The notes under the pieces: generated by a model
The model's input: the letters and a program-made list of their open reading frames with translations, nothing else
What the model was told of the DNA's origin: nothing
Databases searched by the model: none
Assembly: GCA_003993805.1 (NCBI GenBank)
Contig: RSEF01000031.1
Coordinates: forward strand, 25,114,029 to 25,178,028
Reading direction: 5' to 3'
Length of the DNA stretch: 64,000 nt
Source: Himantopus leucocephalus
Taxonomy: Eukaryota; Chordata; Aves; Charadriiformes; Recurvirostridae
Shown here: piece by piece, positions 49,860 through 63,747 of the stretch
How positions within the stretch are numbered: the stretch's first letter is position 1
Layout: each line of letters begins with the position of its first letter
Made by a program: the position numbers and the translations under genes

Positions 49860-50125
49860 GCTGTCGGCGTGGGGAGGCTCGGGGATGCTGCGCCTCGCCT
49901 TCAATTCCACGCGGGGCCCGACCCCACAAACACGCACACACGCTCCCACGGGGCCCAGCCGGGTTCACGCCACGTCCCCGCCGTTTCGTCGCCGCCAGGG
50001 GACGCCGCGATGTCCCGGAGCGGCTGGCGGGGGCGTCGGGGACGGGGACGGGGCGGGGGACAGGGACGGGGCGGTCGCCCCGTCCCCGTCCCCCGCCCCG
50101 TCCCCGTCNCGCCCCCGCCCGGGTG
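49860..50125. other. Small GC/CpG-rich block
   Basis: CpG-dense sequence abruptly flanked by AT-rich DNA, ending in a near-perfect GC palindrome. It could be a small CpG island of an unannotated transcript. The ORFs over it are simple Arg/Gly/Pro repeats and not credible proteins. Confidence 0.6.
50029..50120. repeat. Near-perfect GC palindrome with one N
   Basis: Left arm of GGGGACGGGG-type units to 50073, right arm of CCCCGTCCCC-type units from 50076, with a two-base centre (GT). About 40 bases pair with roughly one mismatch near the centre and some irregularity around the N at 50109. The left arm also has many G4 runs. Confidence 0.8.
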
Positions 50126-50150
50126 AATACTAAAGATGCCATTAAAAAGT

Positions 50151-50172
50151 ATATATACACACACACACACAC
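50151..50172. repeat. TA/CA microsatellite
   Basis: A short run of TA units passing into CA units. Confidence 0.9.
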
Positions 50173-53100
50173 CTGTGGCGGAAGAGCCAGTGAAACCACC
50201 GAAGGACTGAGCATCCCCAGGAGGAGTGGACATCGGGAAGGACTTCATCCGGGGGGCGGGGGGAGATGCTGCTCGGTGCGCTCACATGCATCCCTCCTCC
50301 TCGCCCCTGCGACCTAATGGGACAGGCTTCTCTCTGCATGAAGGAGCAAGGGGGGAGTCGAAGGGTCGTTTGGGAAGAACTAGGGCATGCTGTTTGTATA
50401 CAGCACGTAACATAATCTGTGCCTGCTGCAGCAAGTATCATTATTGGCTCCACTTTAGCTGTCAGAGCGAATAGACATCAGCAGGACGTGCTGAACATCG
50501 CTATTGCCGCTCCATCCCCAAGTGTGCACCAGTGTGTCTGGCAGAGAAGCCTAGAGCACAGCCAGGTGGGATCTCAGGGGCTGAGCCTGCATTAGCTGCG
50601 CAGCGCTGCTCAGCAGGAGCAGGTTTGCAAAGTGAAAGAGCAGGTGCGGAGACCCCAGCGCCCACGTTCACTGCATGTTGGAGAGGTTTATACCAGACTT
50701 AGTCCTGTGGAATGAATGCCGGTTAGCAACTGAAATACAAAAGTTGGGCTCCTAGGGTGTGTTTTCTGGTTCAGCTTCATCCGATAGACATGATTCAGCT
50801 CACACCTGTGATGTGATGCAAAGCCTCACAGGGCAAGTGGGGACTGTAGGGAGAGTCTCTTCAAAAGTGCCTGATTTATAAACTCTCGTTGCCCTACAAG
50901 CATGGGGTGACTTGCGGCAGCTGCAGGAGTTGCATGTGGTGGAGCAGACCCATGTGGACCTACACGAGAAGCTTGCCTCAGCTTCCTGACACCAGCAAGT
51001 TCATGGGAGAGCCTCTTCCAGTACTGACGGAGATTACTTTGAGAGGTCTCAGGGCACAGCATTGACACCTCCAAAGTTACACTGAGTCTAATTGTGAAAT
51101 GTAGCAAGCTTATGTCTTCCTGAACAACATTTGCAAAGCGATGGACAAGTTTTTCCATAGGGAACAGGCAAAAATGGCTCCCTAGCTCATGTGATCAGTC
51201 AGAAAATGCCTTCCTGAACCTCACCCCCATGTGACAACAGCACAGGGTCAAGGGGAAATCAGTAATGCCATGTTTGTTTGTATCTGTGCCACGTATGGCA
51301 ACTCTAATGAGCAATTGATTGCAGCTATACACATAGTTTAGCAGACACCATGGGACATGCTGTAGCAGAGTAGCTGCTGTACATCTTTTATAAACTCCTA
51401 GGATGTCATTATTGCTCTCCTGTTTAGGTTATATTGTGTCAGATTTTTTGAAAAGATAATGGATGCTTTTTGTTTATTTTTGCAGGTGAATCATCAGTCT
51501 ATAAGTAAGACACTATGCTTGCTACTTAGGGAACAGAGCATGCTAATTAACAGCCCTGGGTAGATGGCTTGATATTTTCATGTTTTGCATAGCTGCAGCT
51601 TCCTCTTTACTTACAGTTCAGTGGGTACTATCAAGAGCTTAGCTTTAAGGTAAAGGTTCGGGCTTTGTCAGACTGAAGACATACTTAAGAAAATAATGAA
51701 CGATAATGCACTCTGAGTAGGTGACTGCCAAAGAAGAAATAGGTGTGCATTTTAAACTTCTAACTGTGAAACTGGTGGTAGCTTCTGTGCTAACAGGCTC
51801 CGCTTGGGGTGCCCTTCTTGTTTTTCTGCTGCTCTGGAACCCAAACCCAGCCAGCAACAGGCCACGCCGGCCTTCAAGGCAGCATTGGCTTGTCACGGCG
51901 GCCTCATGTCCCCAGGCACCTGCCACACATTATTGTGGTCGGCTCACACGGCGCTGCATGACACAGGGGCCTGGCAAAAGCTGGCAGCTTGAGAAGGCTG
52001 TGGTTTGCACCTCTTTACTGTTTTTGTTTGACTTCATTTGTTTTTCACCATTTAACACGCCACCTTCTGTGTTTATGTAGAGGAGGACAGCAGTTACCAC
52101 AGCACATGCGTCATGACAACTGGTTCATTATCTTTTTCAGAAAACACATTATTTAGATAATCAATTGGCCTTGGTCTGCTTATGCCATCTTAAGGGAGGG
52201 AGGAAAACAAACCAAATAAGACTTCAGCAGAAATTAATGTCTTCAGAATTTTAGAGGTGCCACAGTATTTTTACCACAGGAGTTCCCTGCAAAACCTACC
52301 ATGGAAAGGCACAGAAAGACGAACAAATTACTGTAAACAGTGAAATCACATAGCTCCAAATTTGTACATATATAATCCATCAACATAGTAGTTTTACTAA
52401 TACTGATAAAACATTAAGGGAAAATAAATATTATTTTTACTAAGTTTGCTGAAATAAGGCTCATATATTCCACTTCCCCAGATTTTGCCCTCAAAGTCAG
52501 AGGTACTTGAGTGTTTTGCCATGTGCCAACACTCTGGATTATTATAGTACCTTCCATGTCTTTTTGGTCTTTTGCAGACACGCAGGTGCTTGCTCCTCCT
52601 GCCCTCCAAGCTGGCTGGACAGGGAGGGATCAGGACACCCACAGAGAGCGCTGTGGGGCACAGAGCACCTTTGCACCAGGGCTGGGTTTTGACCAGATGC
52701 CTTTTTTCACAGACAGAATGAGCACAATTGTGTCTGTAAAAGCTGTGCAAATATGCACGTGCTTCATCTTTACAAATCAGTCACATCAGATACAGACTTT
52801 ATTCTTGTATTTTAAGATCCTTGAATGTGGTCTTTATTTGTATCTAGTAAATCCTGAGAGGCACAGAATGCTTGATAGGACGAATAAAGGCAGTAGTATG
52901 AAATATCTAATGCTTCTTGTGTGTTTGTGGGTTTTTTTTCAGTTTGTTAAAACCTGGATATGCTGGGAAAGAACAGGAAGGTACATAGAGAAGAAGCTGC
53001 AGTAGAAATTGCACCTGCAACTCCTTCTCTTAACTGCAGCGATATCAAATTCAACCCAGCTTCAAGAAAGCCACAAGACAAAGGCATAAATGTCCAGAAA

Positions 53101-55894
53101 AGTGGGAAGATATAAAAATGGGGAATTGCGGAAATGCCAGCAGAGGATGGCATCTATTCTTCTACTTCTGTAATGAGAGGGAAAGGCAGGAAAAAAATGA
53201 GCAAGCATAACAAACCAGTGGTGGTGAGGGAAAGAAATGGGGAGCTCTTCACACCACCAAATGATGCAAGTGAACATTTTCCTAAACAATGCTTCAGTTA
53301 AAAATAATTTCTTAACCCTTCCAAGTGAACACATTCAAGATTTCCTCTTAAAACTGGATTCCTTAATAAATTCCATTATGTTCGAAAAAGCTGCTAGATA
53401 GACGTGTGAAGCACAAGAATAAGCAAACATAGATACACACGAACCCCAGCACGCACCCTCAAAGAGTAGAATAACTTGCTTAAAATCACCTACTATAGGG
53501 CTGTGTCAGTGGGAACTGGACTAATGTGGCAATTGGTGAGAGACTGCAGCACTGGGAGCATCAAAGTGGAAAAGATTTGCACGGCTCCTGCTGTGGTAGG
53601 CAACTGCACAAGCCCTTTCATAAATTGTTCAAGCTCCATTTTAAAATTAGTTAGGATTTGGCCTTGCTTTTAATGGAAGCTAGGAAAAAGTCAAGAAGAG
53701 AGAGTAGGACCCAACACGGCAGAAAAGAGAGAAACAGGTAACAGCTAGGGGAAAAGAAATGAACTCCTTTTACACATCGTGCTACCTGTTTTAAATGCCT
53801 CTACCTTCTCAGCCCACACTCTGTGTGCTGCACTTAATATTGATGGTTAATCAAAATGAAGCAACAAATGTGTTAATCTTTAATGTTTACTTAGCCATAC
53901 AGACCAGGAGGTTGTGACCCACAGGGTAGCATTACTAAAATGTTTTAGTTTTATGTTACACATTCAAGTATTTTATGTTACCTTTCTGTTATTTTCACAA
54001 AAAACAAACTCTCCTCCATCTGTTTAGTAAAAAAAAAAAAACCAAATGACCTGCAAAACTATGCCCCTGCTTCCAAACAAATAATGAAACCTTAATGTGA
54101 ATAAACATGCCTTCATAATCAAAGCTGGGCTTGTGATCTAACTGCATAATAATTCACTTGTAATATCATCAGAATGAGTTATCAGCCTGAATATTGTTGG
54201 TGCAGGTGTAGCTTAATGAATTCAGGCTCATTTTATCTGGCACTTAGTTGCTTATATGGGTGTTGGGAGCATTAGGTCCTTCAATTTTTCATAACAAGCA
54301 ACACCATTAAACTGCCACAGAGGAATATAAATCAGAGATTTTTCTTAGACCCCATAAACAACTAACAAAAATGTTATGGTTGCCAGATTCATCATGTGCA
54401 TTTATACATCCAGCAAACAGAACTGACTATAACCGTTAACATTTGGCTATTAGTTTTTTCTATTGTTCCAACAGTGCATGAAAATCAATGTGGAAATACA
54501 AGAGAAACAGTCCAGCCTGAAGAACTCACTGTCAAAGGCACAGAGATAATAACAGGATCCTGAACACAGAAGAGGATCTCTGCTTGTATGCTTCTCTGCT
54601 GCACTGGGACATATATTTTAGTCAAGTTACATGCACAGTATGAGCAACGAGGACAGAAAACTCTGTGATTGCAGAGTCGAGCCACGTGCCCATGTAGACC
54701 ATTGTGGGGTGCATGAGTGTATGTAGTTGACATTTACATGCAGGCGTGCCTGAAATAAAATACATACATCTTGATTTAACCTGTTAACACGTCTGTATTA
54801 AAGCGCTGAAGACTGAAAAATAAGAATGGAAATACAAGGAAAAAGTATCCATTGGTATTTTTCAGAAGTTGATGTTATTGTGCATTGTTTATGAGAGCAT
54901 AAATTATTTTCATTTTTTAGTTTAATAGGAGTTATAATATATTGTATAAGAATAAAAATATTGCAGAATTTGTTTCTCACAGATAAATTTTCCACCTTCC
55001 ATTTACTAAAGAGCCATCTATTCCTAATTTGATGCCCCTCAACAGGAGAATTTTATGTTACCCAACTCTCTTGCCTCTCACCAGCATGACTAACTTTGCC
55101 TAACCTGCAACAGAGAACTGAGAGGAATCCATCTGTTTCAAAAGGGGAAGATTACACACTGCCTTTCATGCTTCATACATGAGTATGTTTTTCAGTCCTC
55201 TGTGAAAACTTCTAAGATGCTCATCACCAGCAATATTGAAATAAATTCAGCCATGGTTCCCCAGGTGCAACTATTTAAAATAAGGTCACGCGCCCTCGGT
55301 TATTCCACACTGGCCCAATACATCTGAAAAATAATTATCTTCATATTAGCTATTTGCTGCCATTTACCAACCAGCTATAGGAGCCAAAGAATATGGTGAA
55401 CTCTTCAAACCAGTTTTAATAAAATAGCTGCCAGAAAATGCCCAGACCATAAATCTTTGCTGCTTTTATCAACAATTTATAATTAACATTCTAATAAACT
55501 GCATAACTGAATTTTCACCAGCACAACTGTTTTCCCCAGGAAATCACAGTTAAAAGCTGAAGTGACTGTTCCTTTAGAAAGCGCACTTTGTTTATAGAAA
55601 TAGTCTTAGCAGTTAATGTCTGGCAAAGCTTCAAACTCGGAATTACATTACGTTGGTAATTTTAACTTTATCGTCTTAAATAGATCCAGTTTGGATGTAT
55701 GAATACAAGCAAAGTAGGACAGCCCTCAAAGAATTGCCTTTAAGCAGGCTTTATTCTATCCCATGAAGCTTTGTAATTCCTTCTGTTATTATTAATAGCT
55801 GTTAAGTGCTGACAGCATGCTTGGCACTGAATGAAACGCAGGAGCAGACATGGTTCTTGTTAAGGGTGGCCCTCGGGAGGCCATTTACTGTGTG

Positions 55895-55911
55895 TAACAA
55901 CAACAACAACT
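55895..55911. repeat. AAC trinucleotide run
   Basis: About five ACA/AAC units directly before ACTTTATTGG. Confidence 0.7.
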
Positions 55912-55981
55912 TTATTGGAGTAGTAACCCACTAACATAGCTGCAGCTCGGGTGTCAGGAGATGTCGCTGTTTAGACGAAAT

Positions 55982-56023
55982 AGTGATGCATGCAGATGAA
56001 ACAGTCATGCATGCAGATATGGC
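55982..56023. repeat. Two tandem 21-bp units around ATGCATGC
   Basis: AGTGATGCATGCAGATGAAAC at 55982-56002 is followed directly by a close copy at 56003-56023; both contain the self-complementary GCATGC. Confidence 0.8.
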
Positions 56024-59000
56024 TCTTTTACACATTGATTTTGTCACAGCTAACAAGGCTATCAGCTGAGCAGACAAGACTTGCTGAGGTAGCCAAAGAA
56101 AAGCTGTGGCCCAAAGTGCCATTTTTGTAGGGCTTTCTCCCTCAGCAGCGGGAGTGTAGACCACTGGGACAGGCCAAGCACTTAGGATCGTCACAGGTGC
56201 TGGACCCACTGGGATGGAAAGAGGACCTCAAAGGGCAAACATCTGCTGCTAGACGTTATGGCAGGTTCAGCCACGGGATTAAAGGAAATGGCAGAAAAGG
56301 ACAGGCAAGGATTTCAAGCAGAGGAGCCTTGAAGCTGTCTCACGTGGATGTCTTCCTTTTGAACCAGGAGCTATAGAAGTGTTGAAAAAAAGATTTAAAG
56401 GGACTGAGGGGATGGTGTGGGAGGCAGCTGCAGACACTGAACCCAAGACACCTTGAGGGAGCCCAGCTGGTGTTCCAGAATGGGAGACAGGGTCTCTGCT
56501 CTCCTGCTGCAGGGAAAGCTGGCACGCCCACAGGACACCATCTGTGTACAGTCATGGGTAGCATACAGAGGTGATGCCCAATTCCGGACCTCCAAGGTCC
56601 TATCAGATGTCATTGACCAGTTTTAGCCCAGCCAAGATCAGACCTCTGCTGCATCATCACCTATGGAGGGCAGAAGAGAGACAGGAGAGGCAGTGGCACT
56701 AAAATTCTGCTGACAAGTTCACACTTTAAACATGTATGTGAGTCAGGAGCTTTGCAGGGGACATTTACCCCTCAGCTCCTGGCCAGGTGGCTGTGCAGTG
56801 CCCAAAGCAGAGGAACAGGTGACTGGCTCCCCAATTCATTGAGGCTGTTGCTCACATCCACCAGTGGGTCTGGCCTGACACATAAAAATGCCACAAAGGG
56901 AGGGGTGGCCATCCTCGGATGTCTTCTCCTTTGGATATGCCTGAATAATTCATCCCTGTGTCCAAGTACAGCTATTGATATTGCAGGTGGAGTTGTGTTT
57001 GCTTCTGCTTCTCCAGGGCTCTGCTCTGCTAGTCCAGCCAACGCCACAACCAACCTTATGTTAAGCAATTCTTGCGGGGGGGCTTCTGACTCGTAAGCAC
57101 AACGGCTGAAGCTCCACAGAACTAGATGCTGCACCAGGGTGTAAGTTATCCCTGGGTGTACAGGTGCTGGTCAGTGATGATGTCAGGAGAAAGTAGGTCC
57201 AAACAGGTCAAATAGTTCTCTTGAAACTGTTTATCTTAGTTTCATTGTAATTGCCTGGCTGGCTTGTTTCCTGCTGCACAAAACCTTCCCTCCCCCTTCA
57301 ACGTCACCTACTCTCAAACATACTCTAACAAGCCTCCTCCCCTCTTTGCTATCTGCCTTCTAACACTAATTTTAAATGCATCTGCTCTTTGAGTACCTTT
57401 GCTTAAAAGCAACCAGATTGTCAGAAAATGCTTGATAACGCTCTGAAAACCACATAGCTTTAAGGTGCTACAACTGGGTACTCCAAAAATTATTAGTTCA
57501 GAAGTTATTAGTCACCTGTGGCCATTTAGGCAAAAAAAATATATTAATTAAATGGATTTTTTAACTTCCCAGGGAGTAGCTTTGCTTTCCATACTCCTAT
57601 ATGCAGTGTTCCCAATGCTATTGATCTCTGCTTTTCTGTAAACCCATTGGTTCTGTCTGGTGTATTAACACTTGAGTATGCAAAGGCTGTTCTCTGCACG
57701 GTGTCTAGAAGAGTTACACCCATGTGATCATGATGCATTTTTAAAAGGAGCATTGGAGGGGGTGGCGCTGGGGGGAGGTCTGCAGGAACTGCATAGTGAC
57801 TTTGCAGAATGAGCTAATTTCCCTGTCATTCCTCTGCTGGGAACATGCCCTCATACCTCACGTAAGAGCAAAGCTGTGACCGTGTTATTTGCAGACAGGC
57901 ACCATGGGGTCGATGTTTTCCAACGCACCAAAGGGATCTGAGATCACAGGCACCCTGCCCACGTTGCTGGGATCTACTGCACTGCTGCGGCTGCAATACA
58001 AGAGGCAGAAGTGCCAGCAAGGTTAGAGCGAGTTGCCTCAGGTACTGGCAATCATGTAGCAGGGGCAGCATGGAGGGCTGAACAAACTGTTTGAAAAGCT
58101 GAGTAAATATTCAAACAGTTCACCCATGATGCTACAGCTGGACTACTAAGAGTGTCAAAGTTGATTTTCAGCTGTGCTGCATCACGTGTCAGGGTCTGTG
58201 GAGTAGACTTCCTCCCCCTCTCCTTGCACTGCTGTGGTGCTGATATAATCTTAGTCTAAGGAAGGATAAAAAATTAAACACACGGCCCAATCCAGAAGTG
58301 GTTCATTTTCTAGAATATTTTGAATGTGACAGGAGAAATAATATATCTGTTGCAAGACAGTGAATAAGAAGCACTTCACTGACATGACTGTTGTCCACAT
58401 TAAGACCAATATTTATACATTCTTTCTTTCTCCTTTCTTTCAAAGAAAAATCTAAATGAAAAGACTTGGCTATAGAGAAGATGTCTCCCTCACACTCACT
58501 GTTTATTACTGTTTGCTGCATTTCACGTCATCGTTGTTCCTCAAGCCCGAGACCATTCCCAGTCTCCCTCCTCAACAACGCATCTGCTTGATGTGTCTCC
58601 TATCACTGCTCCTTGTTTCCTTCAGCACTTCAGCACAGAGTATGCTTGATTTAATTGGTTTTTAAACACTGACCCCTCTGTCATCACTCGAAGAAGAGCA
58701 ACCTTGTGCCTGTACCATAGAAGTAGCCTTTTTATTTTGCTGTAGTGTTCGTAAATTACCCAGCATTTCACTTCTCCAGTATCATTGCGGATAAGATGGT
58801 CATAAAGGCATTTCCAAGTTTGCTTTGATAAGAATTAAACATAGAGTTGCAAAGCATCCTAATTAAGGCACAAAAACAGGCCTGGCAATCCTCATGGTAC
58901 TTAATATGCCATCTTCTTCCTATCTCTTAAACCCATTAATCTGCAAACCACCACTATATTGGACCGTTGTATCTGCTATAACTTATGTCAACTTGGATCA

Positions 59001-61120
59001 CACACACCCCTTTTCTTAAACAATGTTTGGCAGCCAACTGAGTGTGGAAACTAGGCTGTTTTACATTAGTCAGCAGTACATTTAAATCATTCTTACCAAA
59101 TGATTTACTGTGGATTGCAAATTCTTATATGGCATTTTAAGTTAATCATTATGCAAAGTAATATATCACTAAAATGATTGGGTGCATATGTATTTTGCTT
59201 CGATGATTCTAAATTTCTCTTTGGTTTGGAAGACTTATCTACTCTTATTTTCCCCAGCTGAAGAAAAAAATATTTTTAGAGAAAAGGGTAGAAGACCCCA
59301 ACATTTCTGCCTGTCTTCTCCAACTATTGCTAAGTCAAGAGGATTTTCCTCCCTGCAGGAGAGTTAGGTCATGAGGAGACCCCGGTAAATTGGTTATTGC
59401 TCTCCAGACAGATATTGGCAGGTGTCAGTATTAGACAGCATTTCCACACCTTACTGCGTCCCAATGACAGGAGAAAAGGACAGAGGGAAAAGGATTAAGA
59501 CTTTATATCAAATAAAACAGTGAATGAACCATCTGGAAAGACAAAATGTTATGGCAGAATATGTAAAGTGGAGTATCTCACAGGGAAAAAAAAAACCTAG
59601 TCATTCTCCATGCACAGACGTTTCTGCAAACTTCTGAAAACTGTAGGTGTCCTATGACAGTGGAAAAAAGGGGTCTCCTGACTCTGTCTAGCAAGTGAAC
59701 TTTGAAACCCAAGTGAAAGAAAGGTAGAGCACACTAATAAAACATGGGCTGTTGCATGAGAAGCTCACAGGTGACTGGAATCCTTAAAAAGAAACAGTGA
59801 CATAAAATAAATTATTTGTTTATTTTATTGCTATGGGCCAGGATCCTGAAAGTGCTGAAAGATAACAAGCAACTTTGCAACTACAACGTAAATGAAATAA
59901 GGAAGACAATTATCTCTTCTTCAGAGGCAATAAAAATAAAGGAAACCATTCATCAGTGCAAAGTTACCTGTGTGTAACTGCGTGCAAATCAGGACCTGTG
60001 GCCCTAACCCTATAGCCTGTTGCATGCAAACAGCTGCACAGTTGGTTTTGCTGGGGCTGTGTGTGGCTGCAACGATCCATTCATGTGAGCCTCATGCTTG
60101 GTATAGCAAAAATAGGCAAGATGTGCATTGCATACCCATTTGGGCCCCAATCACCCCTTTCATCTGCAGTTTCAGATGGTTGACAAATAACAGACAGGAT
60201 TACTGCAACATTTATTTCATTTATTAATGCCCTTAGGTCTTACTCAAATCATATAGCACATAAAAAAAAATAAGTTCCAGAAATGAAAGAGTGATGTGAT
60301 ATTTATTATTAACGTCTGCTTGGACTTCCCTATCCCCTCCTCAGGTTTCCAACACATTTTGTAACAGATCAGACTCTGTGCACGCCTCCGAGAAGCCTGC
60401 CCCTGATCATACCACAGACTGTACACAATTTCCACCATCACGACTCTTCACTAGAAGTTTTTAAAGAAAGGCACCTCTCCCTCCCTGCACCAAAACCAGA
60501 CATGTTAAGTCTTCTTCCTCAGCCGATGCCAACACTCAAGAGATGACATGAGGACAGAGGTATTTACTGGGACAAGATTTCAGATCATCAGAGACAAGGC
60601 TAATGCTTGGTGTTGGCCCTAGGGCAAAATTGAGAGCCACTGCCAATCATAAATCACAGGCACAATGCTTTCTGATGCAGGAGTAGATGGAAAAGGGGGA
60701 TGTTCAGGAGGAGTATCCAAAAATAGGGTTCACAAGAAATCTAATCCTGAAGTGAACAAGACAGAGGTAACTATATAACAATGTGAGCCCACTTGGAAAA
60801 AAATCAGATTCTCGCCCCATAAAATCATAAGACTGCGATACAATAAGCTGTCACAAACTAGGGTTCACCGTAGTTAGGCTGGACTGAAATCCAGAATTCA
60901 GCATGAAGTGCCCAGGTTTCCTACACAGTGCATACACACCTAAGAAGTGTGAAATCCCATCTGACCTTCTGCAGTATGAGCACCTGACGCATATCTTTGT
61001 AGGAAGCTGTCTTCACCTACATGAGTAATACGGCCCAATACCCTCTTTGGATAATATGGTCCACACAGAGCATGAGGTTTATCGCAGGTGAAGGAAATTT
61101 TACCATTGGCTATATAGTTT

Positions 61121-61138
61121 AAAAAAAAAAAAAAAAAN
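61121..61138. repeat. A17 tract followed by N
   Basis: Seventeen A bases, then a single N at 61138. Confidence 0.9.
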
Positions 61139-63709
61139 ATTACAGCATTTTCTCTGGAAGGATGACTTCATTTCCTGACTTAGCCCAGTGGCTGGTGGCT
61201 CACACTTGCGTCTGTCACCCATAAAAGCATAGATGTTCCTCATTCCCCTTGTAGCTGTATGGAGTGAAGAATTTAGGCTAACACAGTGAAGGAGTATGGC
61301 TTTTGCCTCATAACCAGCATTACTTGGAAGGCATGGGAGTTCTGGGGCTTTGAGTCCTCTTTTGAGGAACTAAAAATAAAAGCATTAGATTAAAAGTATT
61401 AACAGACTAGTAAGCAGGTACCAGAAGTAACTAAATGCCTGAAAACCAAGGATTCAGAGTTGTACTTCATGGCATAGGGTTTTGGATTAACGTCTGCAGT
61501 GTGGCTCAACTTAAGGGTGGTGGATTAGGTACTGTCACAACAAATGGGAAACATAGATTTCACCTAAGATCTTTCAGCCTCTGAGGCTGAGGAGGACATT
61601 GAACCCGGGTCTCTCACTTCCGCCTCAGCGTTATATATACAGTGGGCTCCATCATTTAGTCCCGTCTTTCAAGCTAGCATCTGGAAACATATTTCGTCCA
61701 AGGCAAATTAGGTCCAAAGTCAGATCTTCTTGGTGTCTCCCAGATGAGCTTAAAACTCACCTGCTCAGGCAGGTCACATAGGGAAGGGCTGGTTAGGGAG
61801 AAAACTGGCAAAATTTTAAATTAATATTTCATGCTGAAACTGGAGTCTCAAGATCCACATTGCACCCATCAACCCTTGGGTAGGGAAAGGGGAAAGAGAA
61901 AGACTGGGTAGTAACCTGTAGCAAAATTGTGCTACGGTGCCCATAAAGACCACAAGTCCTCCTACATGGCCAGTGAAGTCCAGTATTGACTGGGGCACCC
62001 AGGCTTCTGGATTTTGAACAGACTTAAATAAGAGTGATGGTCTTAGGGTTCGGAATAAAATGATTCCGGGTAGAGCCTGTAAATGTAAACATCTGGAGAG
62101 TTACACAGCAGCCTAGTTGGGATTTTGTGGGACCCAGCGGACATCCAGTTCTTTCTCTGCCCTCTCTAAAAACCTATATATTTAATTGTATCCTACCCGA
62201 AGAGATTGCATAAATTGCCCAATGTTACACAACAGGCTAGTGATGACAAGACCACTCTAAGCATTAGACTACATTGCTTCTGCTTTCAAAAAGGTGAAGT
62301 CTAGTACATAAGAGTTTCGTACGTACTACTCTGTGAGCTAGAAGTAAGACAATCTTTGCTAAACAGTCTCCTTACAAAGGCCCAAGACACAATCCTCATG
62401 GAATTTATTCTTTCTTCCAGCTAAGACAGCAGGATTGAGCCTTAAAGTATCTTTGTTAAACTAGTTAATAGATTATTGTCCAAAGTAAACATATTTCAGT
62501 AAGTGCAAGACTGTTTTTTTCCTCCCTCTTTCCGTCTTTTGTTCAACTTCAACTCAGCTATTTATGATTCATTTCATGAGACACTAGGTTTTCTCTGAAG
62601 GCACTAAAAAGGGCCAGAGCTATCAAACAGTTTTAGTGACTAGTGCCAACAAGGAACTGTTTTCCTCCATGCTATAAAACAGGCACTGTCAATAGACTAC
62701 AACCGGCAATAAACTATTAAAAAAGGAATTTATGATGGCTACTTATTATCCTCCTGAAATAATGTTGTTACAAGGCTGCCCTTTCCAGTCCTCCACACGG
62801 ATCACATGGCAGATGTCTAACAAAAGGAAAGGCCCGAATCCGCAGGGACCGGCTGCAAACAGCACAGGAATTGCCCCACGTTACATGGGCACACACCGCA
62901 CCAGGGTTTCAAAGCAGCAGAGCAATTGTCCCACATTGGACTTAGGCTTGTTATACACGAGCGCTTGATTTAAGGTGGGATCTTAATTAAATTATGTATA
63001 GAACATGTTGGATCATTTTAATAACTAAATATCAAATTATGTAGGAATGTCTATTATTGTTTAGCAAGAAATTGGTGAACCACAAGGATAAAATAAGAAA
63101 TAGCACAAACCTCAAATGGAATCAGATCATCTGCCTCCTTTTTTAGATTTAAAAAAAAAATCCCAATTCTAGTTCTTGTCCCTTCCTCTCAAACCCCATA
63201 ACAGGCTTTCTTCTTTGCAGAAGTGTCTGCCTCTGTTAGGTTGACATTTGACTGCGATACAGATCTGTAATTGCTATAAATTGTGGTATACCACTGGCAT
63301 CAATAGAGCTATCCTATCTTACTCCAATTAATGAACTGCTGCCTTCAATAAATATTTCAGAAAGAAGGGGGAAACGATCCAGCTCAAACTTCAGCATCGT
63401 TTGGATTGTCTCCTTTTGATCTGGACCTTCACCCAGTGTGCCTCTTGAATTCCCAGTATGTCAGACTGGAGACACACAGGCTGCGGTCAAGGCTGAATGC
63501 ACCGCCCTGGGGGGATGTCTCCTAATAATGAGCGTCTTTCAGGAATGACGGAGAAGGTCCTAAAGGTGTGTAGGGAAAAGAGGGGGGTTGTTTGAAGAGC
63601 TTAAGGGAAAAGCAACTTTTGGGTCTAGAGAAGGGAAAGCTACGCTGACCTGGGAAAAAGAGCGAAAAATGACGTGTGGAGAAATGGGATGGAAAGGGAT
63701 TGATTCGGA

Positions 63710-63710
<1 letters not shown>

Positions 63711-63747
<37 letters not shown>

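Noticed and set aside
49860..50125. FOXD1 candidate
   Set aside because: FOXD1 would be a single GC-rich exon of over 1 kb with a forkhead domain. No forkhead motif is present in any frame of this short GC block.
49753..50248. ORFs of about 80-150 codons over the GC palindrome
   Set aside because: Low-complexity Arg/Gly/Pro translation of GGGGAC repeats, running through an N. Not credible proteins.
51721..52080. Plus-strand ORF of 119 codons with a hydrophobic start
   Set aside because: Opens with a GTG codon, not ATG, and the rest is Pro/Arg-rich with no conserved pattern.
52511..53005. Plus-strand ORF of 164 codons
   Set aside because: The longest plain ORF in the desert, but its composition looks random, there is no family resemblance and no convincing start context. 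It might be part of a non-coding transcript at most.
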